Below are positions 42,779 to 51,582 of a DNA stretch of 64,000 nucleotides, one piece after another. Source of the stretch: Lolliginicoccus suaedae (lineage in GTDB: Bacteria > Actinomycetota > Actinomycetes > Mycobacteriales > Mycobacteriaceae); contig NZ_VSSO01000001.1 of assembly GCF_008312885.1 (NCBI RefSeq), positions 868,001-932,000 of the forward strand, read 5' to 3'. Each line of letters starts with the position of its first letter. Position 1 is the first letter of the stretch. The notes beneath the pieces were generated by a model, which was not told where the DNA came from, did no database searches, and saw nothing but the letters and a program-made list of their open reading frames with translations. A program made the position numbers and the translations under genes.

Positions 42779-43642
42779 ATGACGTCGACCCCCGCACGAT
42801 CCAACCCAGAACCTGCCACCTCGCCATCCGCCGGACCATCGCTGGCGCCCCCGCTGGCAAGCAGGTTCCCGCCCGGGACCTTCGCCCCGGCGCCCCAGGC
42901 GAACCGGGCGCTGCCCATGCTCGCGGCCCAGGCCCGCCTCGAGCTCCTGCTGCTGCTGCGCAACGGCGAGCAGCTGCTGCTCACCTTGCTGATCCCCATC
43001 ACGCTGCTCATCGGCTTCACCATCCTGCCCGTCGGAACCGTCAGCGAGCCCCGGGCCGCCGCCATCATCCCCGGCATCCTCGCCCTCGCCATCATCTCCA
43101 CCGCGTTCACCGGGCAGGCCATCGCCGTGGGGTTCGACCGCCGCTACGGGGCCCTCAAGCGCCTCGGCGCCACGCCACTGCCCACCTGGGCCATCATCGG
43201 CGGCAAGTCCGCCGCGGTCATCATCGTCGTCGCGCTCCAGATGGTGGTGCTCGGCGCGATCGCCCTCGCGCTCGGCTGGCGTCCCGCCCCCCTCGACCTG
43301 CTCGCCAGCATCCCCGCCGTGGCTGTCGGCACCGTCGCGTTCGCCGCGCTGGGGCTGTTCCTCGGCGGCTGGCTGCGTGCCGAGATCGTCCTCGCGCTCG
43401 CCAACCTCCTGTGGTTCGTCCTCGCCGGCATCGGCAGCATCGTGCTCGCATCCTCCGTCTCTCCCGGCACCGCTCCGGCCAGCAGCGCCGCCACCGTCGC
43501 GGAGCTCACCCCCTCCGGCGCGCTCGTCGCCGCGCTCCAGGACGGGCTCACCGGCCAGGCCGGGCCGATTCCCTTGCTCATCCTCGCCGCCTGGGCCGCC
43601 CTCTTCACCATTGGCGCCGCCCGCACCTTCCGGTTCACCTGA
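42779..43642 (+). CDS. ABC-2 type exporter permease
   Basis: This 287-residue membrane protein has a Pro/Ala/Ser-rich N-terminal tail (about 1-45) and six hydrophobic segments in the ABC-2 pattern, including FTGQAIAVGFDRRYGALKRL with the coupling segment RRYGALKRLGATPL. It starts one base after the ATPase gene. Together they form an exporter of unknown substrate. Confidence 0.9.
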   Translation: MTSTPARSNPEPATSPSAGPSLAPPLASRFPPGTFAPAPQANRALPMLAAQARLELLLLLRNGEQLLLTLLIPITLLIGFTILPVGTVSEPRAAAIIPGILALAIISTAFTGQAIAVGFDRRYGALKRLGATPLPTWAIIGGKSAAVIIVVALQMVVLGAIALALGWRPAPLDLLASIPAVAVGTVAFAALGLFLGGWLRAEIVLALANLLWFVLAGIGSIVLASSVSPGTAPASSAATVAELTPSGALVAALQDGLTGQAGPIPLLILAAWAALFTIGAARTFRFT

Positions 43643-43659
43643 GCCGGGGCTAGGCTACC

Positions 43660-43686
43660 GGGGCGAGGCGGCTGGGGCGAGGCGGC
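43660..43686 (+). repeat. Two-copy 14-bp GC-rich tandem repeat
   Basis: GGGGCGAGGCGGCT (43660-43673) is followed by GGGGCGAGGCGGC(G) (43674-43687), directly after the permease stop and before the ctaA promoter. It contains GGCGGCT, as does the repeat at 11.8 kb. Confidence 0.8.
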
Positions 43687-43706
43687 GATCACCCCGCCCG
43701 ACCCTC

Positions 43707-43712
43707 TACCAT
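43707..43712 (+). promoter_or_regulatory. Candidate leaderless -10 of ctaA
   Basis: TACCAT ends seven bases before GTG 43720 with no Shine-Dalgarno between. Confidence 0.45.
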
Positions 43713-43719
43713 CATCAAC

Positions 43720-44688
43720 GTGATACGTGCATACCTGAGCCTGGTCGAGCGCCTACCCCTGCCGTCGCTACGGACCCAGCGGATCATCGCGATCCTCGTC
43801 ATCCTCACCCAGGCAGGCATCGCCGTCACCGGCTCCATCGTGCGAGTCACCGCATCAGGGCTCGGCTGCCCCACCTGGCCGCAGTGCTTCCCCGGATCGT
43901 TCACCCCCGTGCCCGTCGAGGAAGTAGCCACCGTCCACCAGATCGTCGAGTTCGGCAACCGGCTGCTCACGTTCATCGTGGTGGCCGTCGCGATCGCCAT
44001 CGTTCTTGCCGTCACCCGGGCCCACCGCCGCCGCGAGATCATCGCCTACGCCTGGGTCATGCCACTATCGACCGCGCTGCAAGCCGGGATCGGCGGCATT
44101 ACAGTGCTCACGGGCCTGCTCTGGTGGACCGTAGCGATCCACCTGCTCGTATCGATGGCCATGGTGTGGATCGCGGTCGTCCTCTACAGCAAGATCGGCG
44201 AGCCTGACGACGGCGTGGTCCGGGCAGTGGTCCCCGGGCCGCTGCGCGCCCTCACCGTCCTCTCCGCCGCAGTGCTCATCGCGACTCTCATCGCCGGCAC
44301 CATGGTCACCGCTGCGGGCCCGCACGCCGGGGATGACTCCGTCGCGCGCCTCCAGATCGAGATCGTCTCGCTCGCGCACGCCCACTCGCAGTTCACCGTG
44401 GCCTACCTCGCGCTCGTCGTTGGCCTTGGCTTTGGCCTCGCCGCGGTCCGCGCGCCGCGCAACGTGCTGCGCGCCCTCGGCCTACTCGTCCTCGCGATCA
44501 TCGCTCAGGCGATCCTCGGCATCACCCAGTACACGCTCCAGGTGCCCGCTGAGCTCATTCCGTTCCACATCGCGGGCGCAGCGCTGTGCACCGCTGCCAC
44601 GGCTGGACTGTGGAGCACCATGACGGTCCGCCAAGCGCCACTCCCTGCCCGGACCAGCCCCGGGGACCGCATCGCGCAGCCCGCCTAG
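43720..44688 (+). CDS. ctaA: Haem A synthase (COX15/CtaA)
   Basis: CtaA oxidises the methyl group of haem O to give haem A for cytochrome aa3 oxidase. The 322-residue protein has about eight membrane helices and the conserved GSIVRVTASGLGCPTWPQC segment (about 38-56, Cys pair), EFGNRLLT with Glu-x-x-x-Arg, and His ligands in ATVHQIVE, IHLLVS, AHAHSQF and FHIAGA. It is downstream of the ABC exporter and near ctaB, which makes its substrate. Confidence 0.94.
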   Translation: MIRAYLSLVERLPLPSLRTQRIIAILVILTQAGIAVTGSIVRVTASGLGCPTWPQCFPGSFTPVPVEEVATVHQIVEFGNRLLTFIVVAVAIAIVLAVTRAHRRREIIAYAWVMPLSTALQAGIGGITVLTGLLWWTVAIHLLVSMAMVWIAVVLYSKIGEPDDGVVRAVVPGPLRALTVLSAAVLIATLIAGTMVTAAGPHAGDDSVARLQIEIVSLAHAHSQFTVAYLALVVGLGFGLAAVRAPRNVLRALGLLVLAIIAQAILGITQYTLQVPAELIPFHIAGAALCTAATAGLWSTMTVRQAPLPARTSPGDRIAQPA

Positions 44689-44721
44689 AGGTGGCCCGGC
44701 GCAGGAGGGAAACCCCAGCGA

Positions 44722-45039
44722 CTAGGAGTTCGCCACCCAGCCCGCCATGCGCAGGGCATGTCCAGGAGCCGGGGTCGCTACCGACGTGAGCTCACGATCC
44801 CACTCGGCCTCCTCCAGGTTGTCTGTCTGCTCCACCAGCGCCCGCGCGGTGGCAAGGTCGGCCACGACCTGATCGCCGAGGATCCCGTCCGCGCCCACCA
44901 GCGTCACGCGCACACCGATGCGCCCGAGCGGCTGCAGCACTGCCTTGGCGGAACCACCATGAGCGCCGATGAACTCCTTCACCGCTGATGCCGCGCTACC
45001 GGGCACCACGGCCCCCTCCTGAATCTGGTTCTCACTCAT
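44722..45039 (-). CDS. Small conserved protein of unknown function
   Basis: This 105-residue soluble protein begins MSENQIQEGAVVPGSAASAV and has an alternating alpha/beta pattern (VRVTLVGADGILGDQVV, then an acidic DNLEEAEWDREL). No family is recognised and there are no membrane segments. ATG 45039 is chosen over GTG 45045 because a TAACCT -10 lies six bases upstream of the ATG on this strand. It is convergent with ctaA and divergent from qor. Confidence 0.7.
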   Translation of the reverse strand: MSENQIQEGAVVPGSAASAVKEFIGAHGGSAKAVLQPLGRIGVRVTLVGADGILGDQVVADLATARALVEQTDNLEEAEWDRELTSVATPAPGHALRMAGWVANS

Positions 45040-45045
45040 AGCCAC

Positions 45046-45051
45046 AGGTTA
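45046..45051 (-). promoter_or_regulatory. Candidate leaderless -10 of the 105-residue protein gene
   Basis: On the minus strand TAACCT ends six bases before ATG 45039. Confidence 0.45.
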
Positions 45052-45087
45052 CCGGCAGGCCCATTCGCATGGACATCCGGAAGGGTG

Positions 45088-45093
45088 TAGAAC
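45088..45093 (+). promoter_or_regulatory. Candidate leaderless -10 of the qor gene
   Basis: TAGAAC ends seven bases before ATG 45101; there is no Shine-Dalgarno. Confidence 0.4.
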
Positions 45094-45100
45094 ACAATTC

Positions 45101-46066
45101 ATGCGCGCAATCCAGGTGAACCGACACGGTGGCCCCGACGTACTCGAGCACCACGAGCTGCCCGACCCGGCCCCGCGCGCCGGGGAGCTGCTCGTGCGGA
45201 CCGATGCCATCGGCGTGAACTTCATCGACGTGTACTTCCGAACGGGCACCTACCCCACGGAACTGCCCTACATCCCCGGATCCGAGGCAACCGGCACGAT
45301 CATTGCTATCGCTGACGGCACGCAGGGATTCTCCGTCGGAGACCGGGTCGCCTGGGCCGCAGCGCCTGGCAGCTACGCCGAGCTCGTCCGCGTCCCCGCC
45401 AGTGCCGCGGTCGCGGTCCCTGATGGCGTGGCGCCCGAGGTCGCTGCATCCATCCTCCTGCAAGGCATGACGGCCCACTACCTCATCAGCTCCGTGCACC
45501 CCCTCAAGCATGGAGAGACGATCCTCGTCCACGCTGGAGCCGGTGGAGTGGGCCTGCTGCTCACCCAGCTCGCCGCGGCACGCGGCGCGACTGTCATCAC
45601 GACCGTCTCCACCGATGAGAAGGAACAACTCTCCCGGGAAGCCGGTGCCGCCCACGTGCTCCGCTACGGCGCCGATCTCGCCCAGCGCGTGCGTGGCCTC
45701 ACCGACGGGCAAGGCGTGGACGCTGTGTTCGACGGGGTGGGCCGCGACACCTTCGACGCCAGCCTTGCCAGCGTGCGGGTCCGCGGCATGGTCGCGCTCT
45801 TCGGCGCCGCCAGCGGCCCGGTGCCCCCGTTCGACCCCCAGCGCCTCAACCAGGCCGGCTCCGTGTTCCTCGCGCGCCCATCCCTCGGTCACTTCCTCCG
45901 CACCCGCGAGGAGCTCGAGTGGCGGGCCGGAGAAATCCTCGATGCGATCGCGGATGGGACGCTCGCGCCGCGCGTGGGCGCGACCTATCCGCTCGCGGAA
46001 GCAGCGCGTGCGCACCAGGACCTCGAGGGCCGCCGCACCACGGGCTCGATCGTCCTGCTGCCGTAG
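45101..46066 (+). CDS. qor: NADPH:quinone oxidoreductase (zeta-crystallin type)
   Basis: This 321-residue zinc-free medium-chain dehydrogenase would reduce quinones or enones with NADPH. It begins MRAIQVNRHGGPDVLEHHEL, has NFIDVYFRTGTYP and the nucleotide motif HAGAGGVGLLLTQLA (about 146-160), and lacks the zinc-binding Cys residues of alcohol dehydrogenases. It is at the Rv1454c (qor) position. It ends before a tandem repeat and hairpin that separate it from convergent ctaB. Confidence 0.92.
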   Translation: MRAIQVNRHGGPDVLEHHELPDPAPRAGELLVRTDAIGVNFIDVYFRTGTYPTELPYIPGSEATGTIIAIADGTQGFSVGDRVAWAAAPGSYAELVRVPASAAVAVPDGVAPEVAASILLQGMTAHYLISSVHPLKHGETILVHAGAGGVGLLLTQLAAARGATVITTVSTDEKEQLSREAGAAHVLRYGADLAQRVRGLTDGQGVDAVFDGVGRDTFDASLASVRVRGMVALFGAASGPVPPFDPQRLNQAGSVFLARPSLGHFLRTREELEWRAGEILDAIADGTLAPRVGATYPLAEAARAHQDLEGRRTTGSIVLLP

Positions 46067-46073
46067 CGGTGCT

Positions 46074-46124
46074 GGCTCTGCGAGCGGCGCGGGCTCTGCG
46101 AGTGGCGCGGGCTCTGCGAGTGGC
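46074..46124 (+). repeat. 18-bp tandem repeat, three copies
   Basis: GGCTCTGCGAGYGGCGCG copies begin at 46074, 46092 and 46110 (third copy truncated), eight bases after the qor stop, and run directly into the hairpin element. The layout matches that at 33.2-33.4 kb although the repeat unit differs. Confidence 0.9.
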
Positions 46125-46191
46125 AAAAGCACCGGAAACGGTCAAACGCGATAGAAAATCCGCAGGTCCATCCGGGTTTTCTATCGCGTTT
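46124..46191. repeat. Dispersed intergenic hairpin element, copy B
   Basis: CAAAAGCACCGGA precedes arms AAACGCGATAGAAAATCC (46144-46161) and GGGTTTTCTATCGCGTTT (46174-46191): 18 bases with one G-T-type mismatch and a 12-base loop. It shares its left half and the CTATCGCG arm with copy A at 33.33 kb. Lying between qor (+) and ctaB (-) stops, it may also terminate transcription. Confidence 0.85.
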
Positions 46192-46239
46192 CCAGCGGCG
46201 GCCGGGTCTGGCGGCGGCCTGGTCTTGCAGCGGCGGTCG

Positions 46240-47250
46240 CTATCCGGCGAGGAGCTCGCCGACGGTGGCGAAGCCGAGCACGGAGTCCACGGCCAGGGCG
46301 AAGAACACGGCCGCGAGGTAGTTGTTCGACATCAGGAAGAGCTTGAGGGGCTTGACGGGCTCGCCAGCCTTGACGCCCGTGTAGAGGCGGTGCGCCATGA
46401 CGAGGAACCAGATTCCCACCACGAGGGCGGCGACCGCGTAGATCACGCCGGTCCACCACGCGAGCACGAGCGTGGTCACAACGGTGGCCCAGGTGTAGAT
46501 GACGATGCGCTTGGTCACCCCGGCCTCGTCCATGACGACGGGCAGCATGGGAACCCCGGCGACGCGATAGTCCTCCTTGTAGCGCATGGCTAGCGCCCAG
46601 GTGTGCGGGGGCGTCCAGAAGAACACGATCAGGAACATGACGAGGGCGGGCCAGGCGAGGCTTCCCGTGGTGGCTGCCCAGCCGATCATGACGGGCATGC
46701 ATCCGGCGGCGCCGCCCCACACGATGTTCTGCGACGTGCGGCGCTTGAGGATCATTGTGTAGATGAAGATGTAGAACAGGATGGTCGCTACCGCGAGCAG
46801 TCCTGCGAGCAGATTAGTGGCCCACCAGAGCCAGGCGAAGGACCCGGCTCCGAGCAGCAGGCCGAATACCAACGCGTGGGAGGTGGGCACGGCATCGCGG
46901 GCGAGCGGACGCCGGGCGGTGCGCTTCATGACCTTGTCGATGTCGGCGTCGACCACGCAGTTGAGGCTGTTGGCGCTTGCTGCTGCCATCGTTCCACCGA
47001 ACAGCGTGGCGAGGATCAGCAGCGGATCAACTGTGCCGCGCGAGGCGAGCAGCATCGCCGGAATGGTCGTGACGAGAAGGAGCTCGATGACGCGCGGCTT
47101 GGTCAGCGCCACATAGGCCATGACCTTGCTGCGTGCCTGGCCGAGCATGCCTCCAGGTGCTACGGGACGCTCGGCGCCCGCTTCCCCGCCTGCCTCGTGC
47201 GCGCTCGGGGCGAAGCCATGCCCGTTGCCTGCTTGCGCCCTCATCCGCAC
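46240..47250 (-). CDS. ctaB: Protohaem IX farnesyltransferase (haem O synthase)
   Basis: CtaB attaches a farnesyl chain to haem B to make haem O, the substrate of CtaA. The 336-residue protein has a Gly/Ala-rich N-terminal extension (about 1-40), about nine membrane helices, the UbiA-type prenyl-diphosphate motif [19 protein letters not shown] (Asp-rich, about 97-115) and the second loop [16 protein letters not shown] 47250 has GGAGA four to five bases upstream. It is divergent from tkt, as in mycobacteria and corynebacteria. Confidence 0.95.
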   Translation of the reverse strand: MRMRAQAGNGHGFAPSAHEAGGEAGAERPVAPGGMLGQARSKVMAYVALTKPRVIELLLVTTIPAMLLASRGTVDPLLILATLFGGTMAAASANSLNCVVDADIDKVMKRTARRPLARDAVPTSHALVFGLLLGAGSFAWLWWATNLLAGLLAVATILFYIFIYTMILKRRTSQNIVWGGAAGCMPVMIGWAATTGSLAWPALVMFLIVFFWTPPHTWALAMRYKEDYRVAGVPMLPVVMDEAGVTKRIVIYTWATVVTTLVLAWWTGVIYAVAALVVGIWFLVMAHRLYTGVKAGEPVKPLKLFLMSNNYLAAVFFALAVDSVLGFATVGELLAG

Positions 47251-47513
47251 TTTGTCTCCTAGCGATACCTGGACTCACGTTGCGTGATGGCGTGCCCGCG
47301 CGCAGGGGCCGCTGCCAGGATCCTCGTTTCGTTCCGGTGCCTACAGACCATGATGGTAGTCGGAGCGGTCGAACCTGCCGAATCACGGTATCCCATGAGC
47401 TCCTCCCGCGACTCGCTGGCTCCGGATTCGCCGCCAGGGCGGCGGGGATGGCACCATTGAGCAGGGAGACCATCGGTCCACTACAGTTCCAGCATTCCAG
47501 GAGAAGCCAACCA

Positions 47514-49613
47514 GTGTCGGTTACAGACGAGATCCGCACCTTGACAACCCCTCACGTACCCGATGACTGGACGGAGCTCGACACTCGTGCCGTCGACACG
47601 ATCCGGGTGCTGGCAGCCGATGCCGTTCAGCATTGCGGGAGCGGGCACCCGGGCACCGCGATGAGCCTCGCTCCGCTTGCCTACGTGCTCTACCAGCGTG
47701 TCATGCGTCACGACCCGACCGATCCGGAGTGGGTGGGCCGCGATCGGTTCGTCCTCTCCTGCGGTCATTCCAGCCTCACCCAGTACATCCAGCTGTACCT
47801 CTCCGGCTACGGCCTCGAGCTCGATGACCTCAAGCAGCTGCGCAAGTGGGGAAGCCTGACTCCCGGCCACCCCGAGTACGGGCACACTTCTGGAGTCGAG
47901 ATCACCACTGGTCCGCTGGGCCAGGGCCTCGCGTCCGCGGTGGGCATGGCCATGGCTGCCCGGCGCGAGCGTGGACTGCTCGACCCGTCCGCACCGGTCG
48001 GCGAGAGCCTGTTCGATCACAATGTCTACGTGATCGCCTCCGATGGCGACATCGAGGAAGGCGTCACCTCCGAGGCATCGTCGATCGCGGGCGTGCAGCA
48101 GCTCGGCAACCTCGTGGTCTTCTACGACGCCAACGAGATCTCCATCGAGGATGACACCGCCATCGCGCTCGGCGAGGATGTCGCCAAGCGCTACGAGGCC
48201 TACGGCTGGCACGTCGAGCAGGTGCAGGGCGGCGAGAACGTCACCGGCATCCTCGCGGCGATCGAGCGGGCCCAGCAGATCACCGACAAGCCCTCCATCA
48301 TCATCCTGCGCACCATCATCGGCTACCCCGCGCCGAACAAGATGAACACCGGCGCCTCCCATGGTGCCGCGCTCGGCGCGGACGAGGTCGCTGCGGTGAA
48401 GTCCGCGCTCGGCTTCGATCCCGAGGCCAGCTTCGACGTCGATCCCGCCGTCATCGATCACGCCCGCGAGGTCGTCAAGCGTGGCCAGCAGGCGCACACC
48501 GAGTGGCAGCAGCGGTTCGACGAGTGGGCCAGCGCGAACGACGAGGCCAAGGCGCTCTTCGACCGGCTGCACGCCGGGCTCTTCCCCGAAGGCTGGGAGA
48601 CGCACCTGCCGACCTGGGAGCCCGACGAGGCTGGCGTCGCCACCCGCAAGGCCTCCGGCAAGGCGCTCGCCGCGCTCGGCCCGATCCTGCCGGAACTGTG
48701 GGGCGGCTCCGCGGACCTCGCCGAATCGAACAACACGACCATCCCCGGCTCGCCCTCCTTCGGCCCGGAGAGCATCTCCACCGCCCACTGGAAGGCCCGG
48801 CCGTTCGGTCGCACCCTTCACTTCGGGGTGCGCGAGCACGCGATGGGCTCGATCCTCAACGGCATCGTGCTGCATGGCCCCACCCGCGCCTACGGTGGCA
48901 CGTTCCTCGTGTTCAGCGACTACATGCGGCCGGCCGTGCGCCTCGCGGCCCTGATGCAGATTCCGGCGCTGTACGTGTGGACCCATGATTCCATCGGTCT
49001 CGGCGAGGACGGCCCCACCCACCAGCCGATCGAGCATCTCGCGGCCCTGCGCGCCATCCCGAACATGTCGGTGGTGCGCCCAGGCGACGCGAACGAGACC
49101 AGCTTCGCGTGGAAGGCCGCGCTCGAGCACCGCACCGGCCCCACCGCGCTCGCCCTGACCCGCCAGAACGTGCCCGTCCTCGAGGGGACGCGCGAGAAGG
49201 CCGCCGAGGGCGTCGCCCGTGGCGCGTACATCCTGCAGGATGCCGAGGCATCGGACCTGCAGGTGATCCTGCTGGGCACCGGTTCCGAGCTGCAGCTCGC
49301 GGTCGCTGCCCGCGCGGCGCTCGAGGCCGAGGGAATCGGCACCCGGGTGGTCTCGGTGCCCTGCCTCGATTGGTTCGAGCAGCAGGATGCGGAGTACCAG
49401 GAAAGCGTGCTGCCCGCCGCGGTTCGCGCTAGGGTCACCGTAGAGGCCGGCATCGCGATGCCGTGGCATCGCCACCTCGGCTCGTATGGCAAGGCCGTGT
49501 CGCTCGAGCACTTCGGTGCCTCGGCCGATTACAAGACCTTGTTCCGCGAGTTCGGGATCACCTCCGATGCTGTCATCGAGGCGGCTCGCGCCTCGCTCGC
49601 CGCTGCCCGATAA
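47514..49613 (+). CDS. tkt: Transketolase
   Basis: Transketolase moves two-carbon units between sugar phosphates in the non-oxidative pentose phosphate pathway using thiamine diphosphate. The 699-residue protein has CGSGHPGTAMSLAPLAYVLY (about 38-57), the ThDP motif SDGDIEEGVTSEASSIAG with GDG replaced by the usual transketolase SDGD, TTGPLGQGLA and the FGVREHAMGSILNG pyrimidine-domain Glu. GTG 47514 has AGGAG about ten bases upstream; the frame above it overlaps the ctaB region and is a shadow. First gene of tkt-tal-pgl. Confidence 0.96.
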   Translation: MSVTDEIRTLTTPHVPDDWTELDTRAVDTIRVLAADAVQHCGSGHPGTAMSLAPLAYVLYQRVMRHDPTDPEWVGRDRFVLSCGHSSLTQYIQLYLSGYGLELDDLKQLRKWGSLTPGHPEYGHTSGVEITTGPLGQGLASAVGMAMAARRERGLLDPSAPVGESLFDHNVYVIASDGDIEEGVTSEASSIAGVQQLGNLVVFYDANEISIEDDTAIALGEDVAKRYEAYGWHVEQVQGGENVTGILAAIERAQQITDKPSIIILRTIIGYPAPNKMNTGASHGAALGADEVAAVKSALGFDPEASFDVDPAVIDHAREVVKRGQQAHTEWQQRFDEWASANDEAKALFDRLHAGLFPEGWETHLPTWEPDEAGVATRKASGKALAALGPILPELWGGSADLAESNNTTIPGSPSFGPESISTAHWKARPFGRTLHFGVREHAMGSILNGIVLHGPTRAYGGTFLVFSDYMRPAVRLAALMQIPALYVWTHDSIGLGEDGPTHQPIEHLAALRAIPNMSVVRPGDANETSFAWKAALEHRTGPTALALTRQNVPVLEGTREKAAEGVARGAYILQDAEASDLQVILLGTGSELQLAVAARAALEAEGIGTRVVSVPCLDWFEQQDAEYQESVLPAAVRARVTVEAGIAMPWHRHLGSYGKAVSLEHFGASADYKTLFREFGITSDAVIEAARASLAAAR

Positions 49614-49634
49614 CTCCACACCAGACTCCCCACC

Positions 49635-49679
49635 GCGGTGCCACGGTCTGCCTCCGGCCGAGGCAGGACGTGGCACCGC
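49635..49679 (+). terminator. Hairpin between tkt and tal
   Basis: Nested stems GCGGTGCCACG/CGTGGCACCGC (49635-49645, 49669-49679) and CTGCCTC/GAGGCAG are followed by TTGATTT. It may attenuate transcription or protect the tkt mRNA, since tal follows on the same strand. Confidence 0.65.
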
Positions 49680-49700
49680 TTGATTTCCAAGGTTGGCACC

Positions 49701-50834
49701 GTGCCCGAAACCCAGAACAGCAACCTGGCCCAGCTCAGCGCCGCTGGCGTCTCCGTGTGGCTAGACGACCTCTCCCGCGAGCGGCTCGATTCCGGGAACC
49801 TCGCCGAGCTGATCGCCACCCGCAGCGTCGTCGGTGTCACCACCAACCCCACGATCTTCCAGGGCGCCCTGACCAAGGGCGATGCCTACCAGGCACAGTT
49901 CACCGAGCTCGTCGACCGGGGAGCCGACGTCGACGAGGTCATCCGCGGGCTCACCACCGATGATGTCCGGCGCGCCTGCGACCTGCTCGCCCCCGTCTAC
50001 GAGGCCAGCGGCGGCATCGACGGCCGCGTCTCCATCGAGGTCGATCCGCGGCTCGCGCATGACACCATCTCGACCGTCGCGCAGGCGCTCGAGCTGTGGA
50101 AGATCATTGACCGGCCCAACCTGCTGGTCAAGATCCCCGCGACCGAGGCCGGGCTGCCCGCGATCACCCGCGTCATCGGCGAGGGCGTCAGCGTCAACGT
50201 CACCCTCATCTTCTCCGTGGACCGCTACGAGGCCGTCATCGGCGCTTTCCTCGCTGGGCTCGAGAAGGCCCGCCATATCGGCCGCGACATCTCGCACGTG
50301 CATTCGGTCGCGTCGTTCTTCGTCTCCCGCGTCGATTCCGAGATCGATAAGCGTCTCGAGCAGATCGGCACGGAGGAAGCGCTCGCGCTGCGCGGCAAGG
50401 CCGGACTGGCCAATGCGCGGCTCGCCTACGCGCTGTTCGAGCGTGTCTTCGGCGGCTCCAACGACCTCTGGAACACCCTCTCCCACTCGGGGGCGCACGC
50501 GCAGCGTCCGCTATGGGCCTCCACGGGCGTGAAGAACCCCGAGTACCCCGACACGCTCTACGTCACCGAGCTCGTCGCGCCGCAGACCGTCAACACCATG
50601 CCGGAGAAGACCCTCGAGGCCGCCGCCGATCATGGCACGGTGCATGGTGACACCATCCGCGGCACGGCCGAAGAGTCGCAGCAGGTCTTCGACGCCCTCA
50701 CCGCAGCCGGGATCGACCTCGATGATGTGTTCGCGCAGCTCGAGACCGAGGGCGTGGACAAGTTCGAGAAGTCCTGGGGCGAGCTGCTCGACGCTATCGA
50801 CGCGCAGATCAGCGACGCGCGAGCGCAGGGCTGA
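49701..50834 (+). CDS. tal: Transaldolase
   Basis: Transaldolase transfers a dihydroxyacetone unit between sedoheptulose-7-P and erythrose-4-P. The 377-residue long-form (TalA type) protein has [18 protein letters not shown], the [15 protein letters not shown] segment, and the Schiff-base Lys in [13 protein letters not shown] (about 139). An AAGG eight bases before GTG 49701 supports this start. It is normally followed by zwf and opcA in this order of bacteria; here pgl follows after 13 bases. Confidence 0.96.
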   Translation: MPETQNSNLAQLSAAGVSVWLDDLSRERLDSGNLAELIATRSVVGVTTNPTIFQGALTKGDAYQAQFTELVDRGADVDEVIRGLTTDDVRRACDLLAPVYEASGGIDGRVSIEVDPRLAHDTISTVAQALELWKIIDRPNLLVKIPATEAGLPAITRVIGEGVSVNVTLIFSVDRYEAVIGAFLAGLEKARHIGRDISHVHSVASFFVSRVDSEIDKRLEQIGTEEALALRGKAGLANARLAYALFERVFGGSNDLWNTLSHSGAHAQRPLWASTGVKNPEYPDTLYVTELVAPQTVNTMPEKTLEAAADHGTVHGDTIRGTAEESQQVFDALTAAGIDLDDVFAQLETEGVDKFEKSWGELLDAIDAQISDARAQG

Positions 50835-50847
50835 TCGGACCGGGACC

Positions 50848-51582
50848 ATGGCGACGCCCGAGATCCTCGTCCACCCCGATCCCGCCACGCTCGCGTGCGC
50901 CGCGGCGCAGGACCTTTCCGACGCAATAGCCGCAGCGCAGCGACGCCATGGCAGCGCTAGCATCGTCGTCACTGGCGGCAGCACGGGCATCGCGGTGCTC
51001 GAGCAGCTGCGCGGCCACGAGGACATCGACTGGTCACGGATCGACGTGTTCTGGGGCGACGAGCGGTTCCTCCCTGCCGGGCATCCGGATCGCAACGACA
51101 CGCAGGCCGATGACGTGCTGCTCGCTCATGTGCCACTCGATGCGGCCCGGATCCACCGGATGCCTACCAACGAGGGCGACCACTACGGCGATCCAGCGGG
51201 GGCCGCGCTGGCCCACGAGCAGCACCTGCACCGCTTGGGCAATGGTCGGCTGCCCCGTTTCGATGTGCACCTGCTCGGCATGGGCCCCGACGGCCACATC
51301 AACTCCCTGTTCCCGCACGACCCTGCCCTGGCTGAGCAGGAGCGCCATGTGGTGGGCGTGACAGCCTCGCCCAAGCCGCCCGCGCAACGCATCACGCTCA
51401 CCCTCCCGGCGGTGCAGCACAGCGAGGAGGTGTGGTTGCTAGTGGCTGGCGAGGGCAAGGCGAGCGCCGTTTCCTCCGCGCTGCATGGCGCCACCGCCGA
51501 GGAATGCCCCGCTGCAGCCGCGACGGGCCGCCTCCGCATCGCCTGGTACCTCGATCGCGGATCGGCCGGGGAACTGCCGTGA
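50848..51582 (+). CDS. pgl: 6-phosphogluconolactonase
   Basis: Pgl hydrolyses 6-phosphogluconolactone, the product of glucose-6-phosphate dehydrogenase. The 244-residue protein has VVTGGSTGIAVLEQL (about 40-54), FWGDERFLPAGHPDRND (about 73-89) and LLGMGPDGHINSLFPH (catalytic His, about 141-156), all typical of the DevB/Pgl family. The gene starts 13 bases after tal and its TGA overlaps the GTG of the next gene. The gene for the preceding enzyme (zwf) is not adjacent as it usually is. Confidence 0.93.
   Translation: MATPEILVHPDPATLACAAAQDLSDAIAAAQRRHGSASIVVTGGSTGIAVLEQLRGHEDIDWSRIDVFWGDERFLPAGHPDRNDTQADDVLLAHVPLDAARIHRMPTNEGDHYGDPAGAALAHEQHLHRLGNGRLPRFDVHLLGMGPDGHINSLFPHDPALAEQERHVVGVTASPKPPAQRITLTLPAVQHSEEVWLLVAGEGKASAVSSALHGATAEECPAAAATGRLRIAWYLDRGSAGELP

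Noticed and set aside
47481-49676. A 731-codon open frame antisense to transketolase
   Set aside because: Same GC-driven shadow; no recognisable family, and tkt is intact on the other strand.
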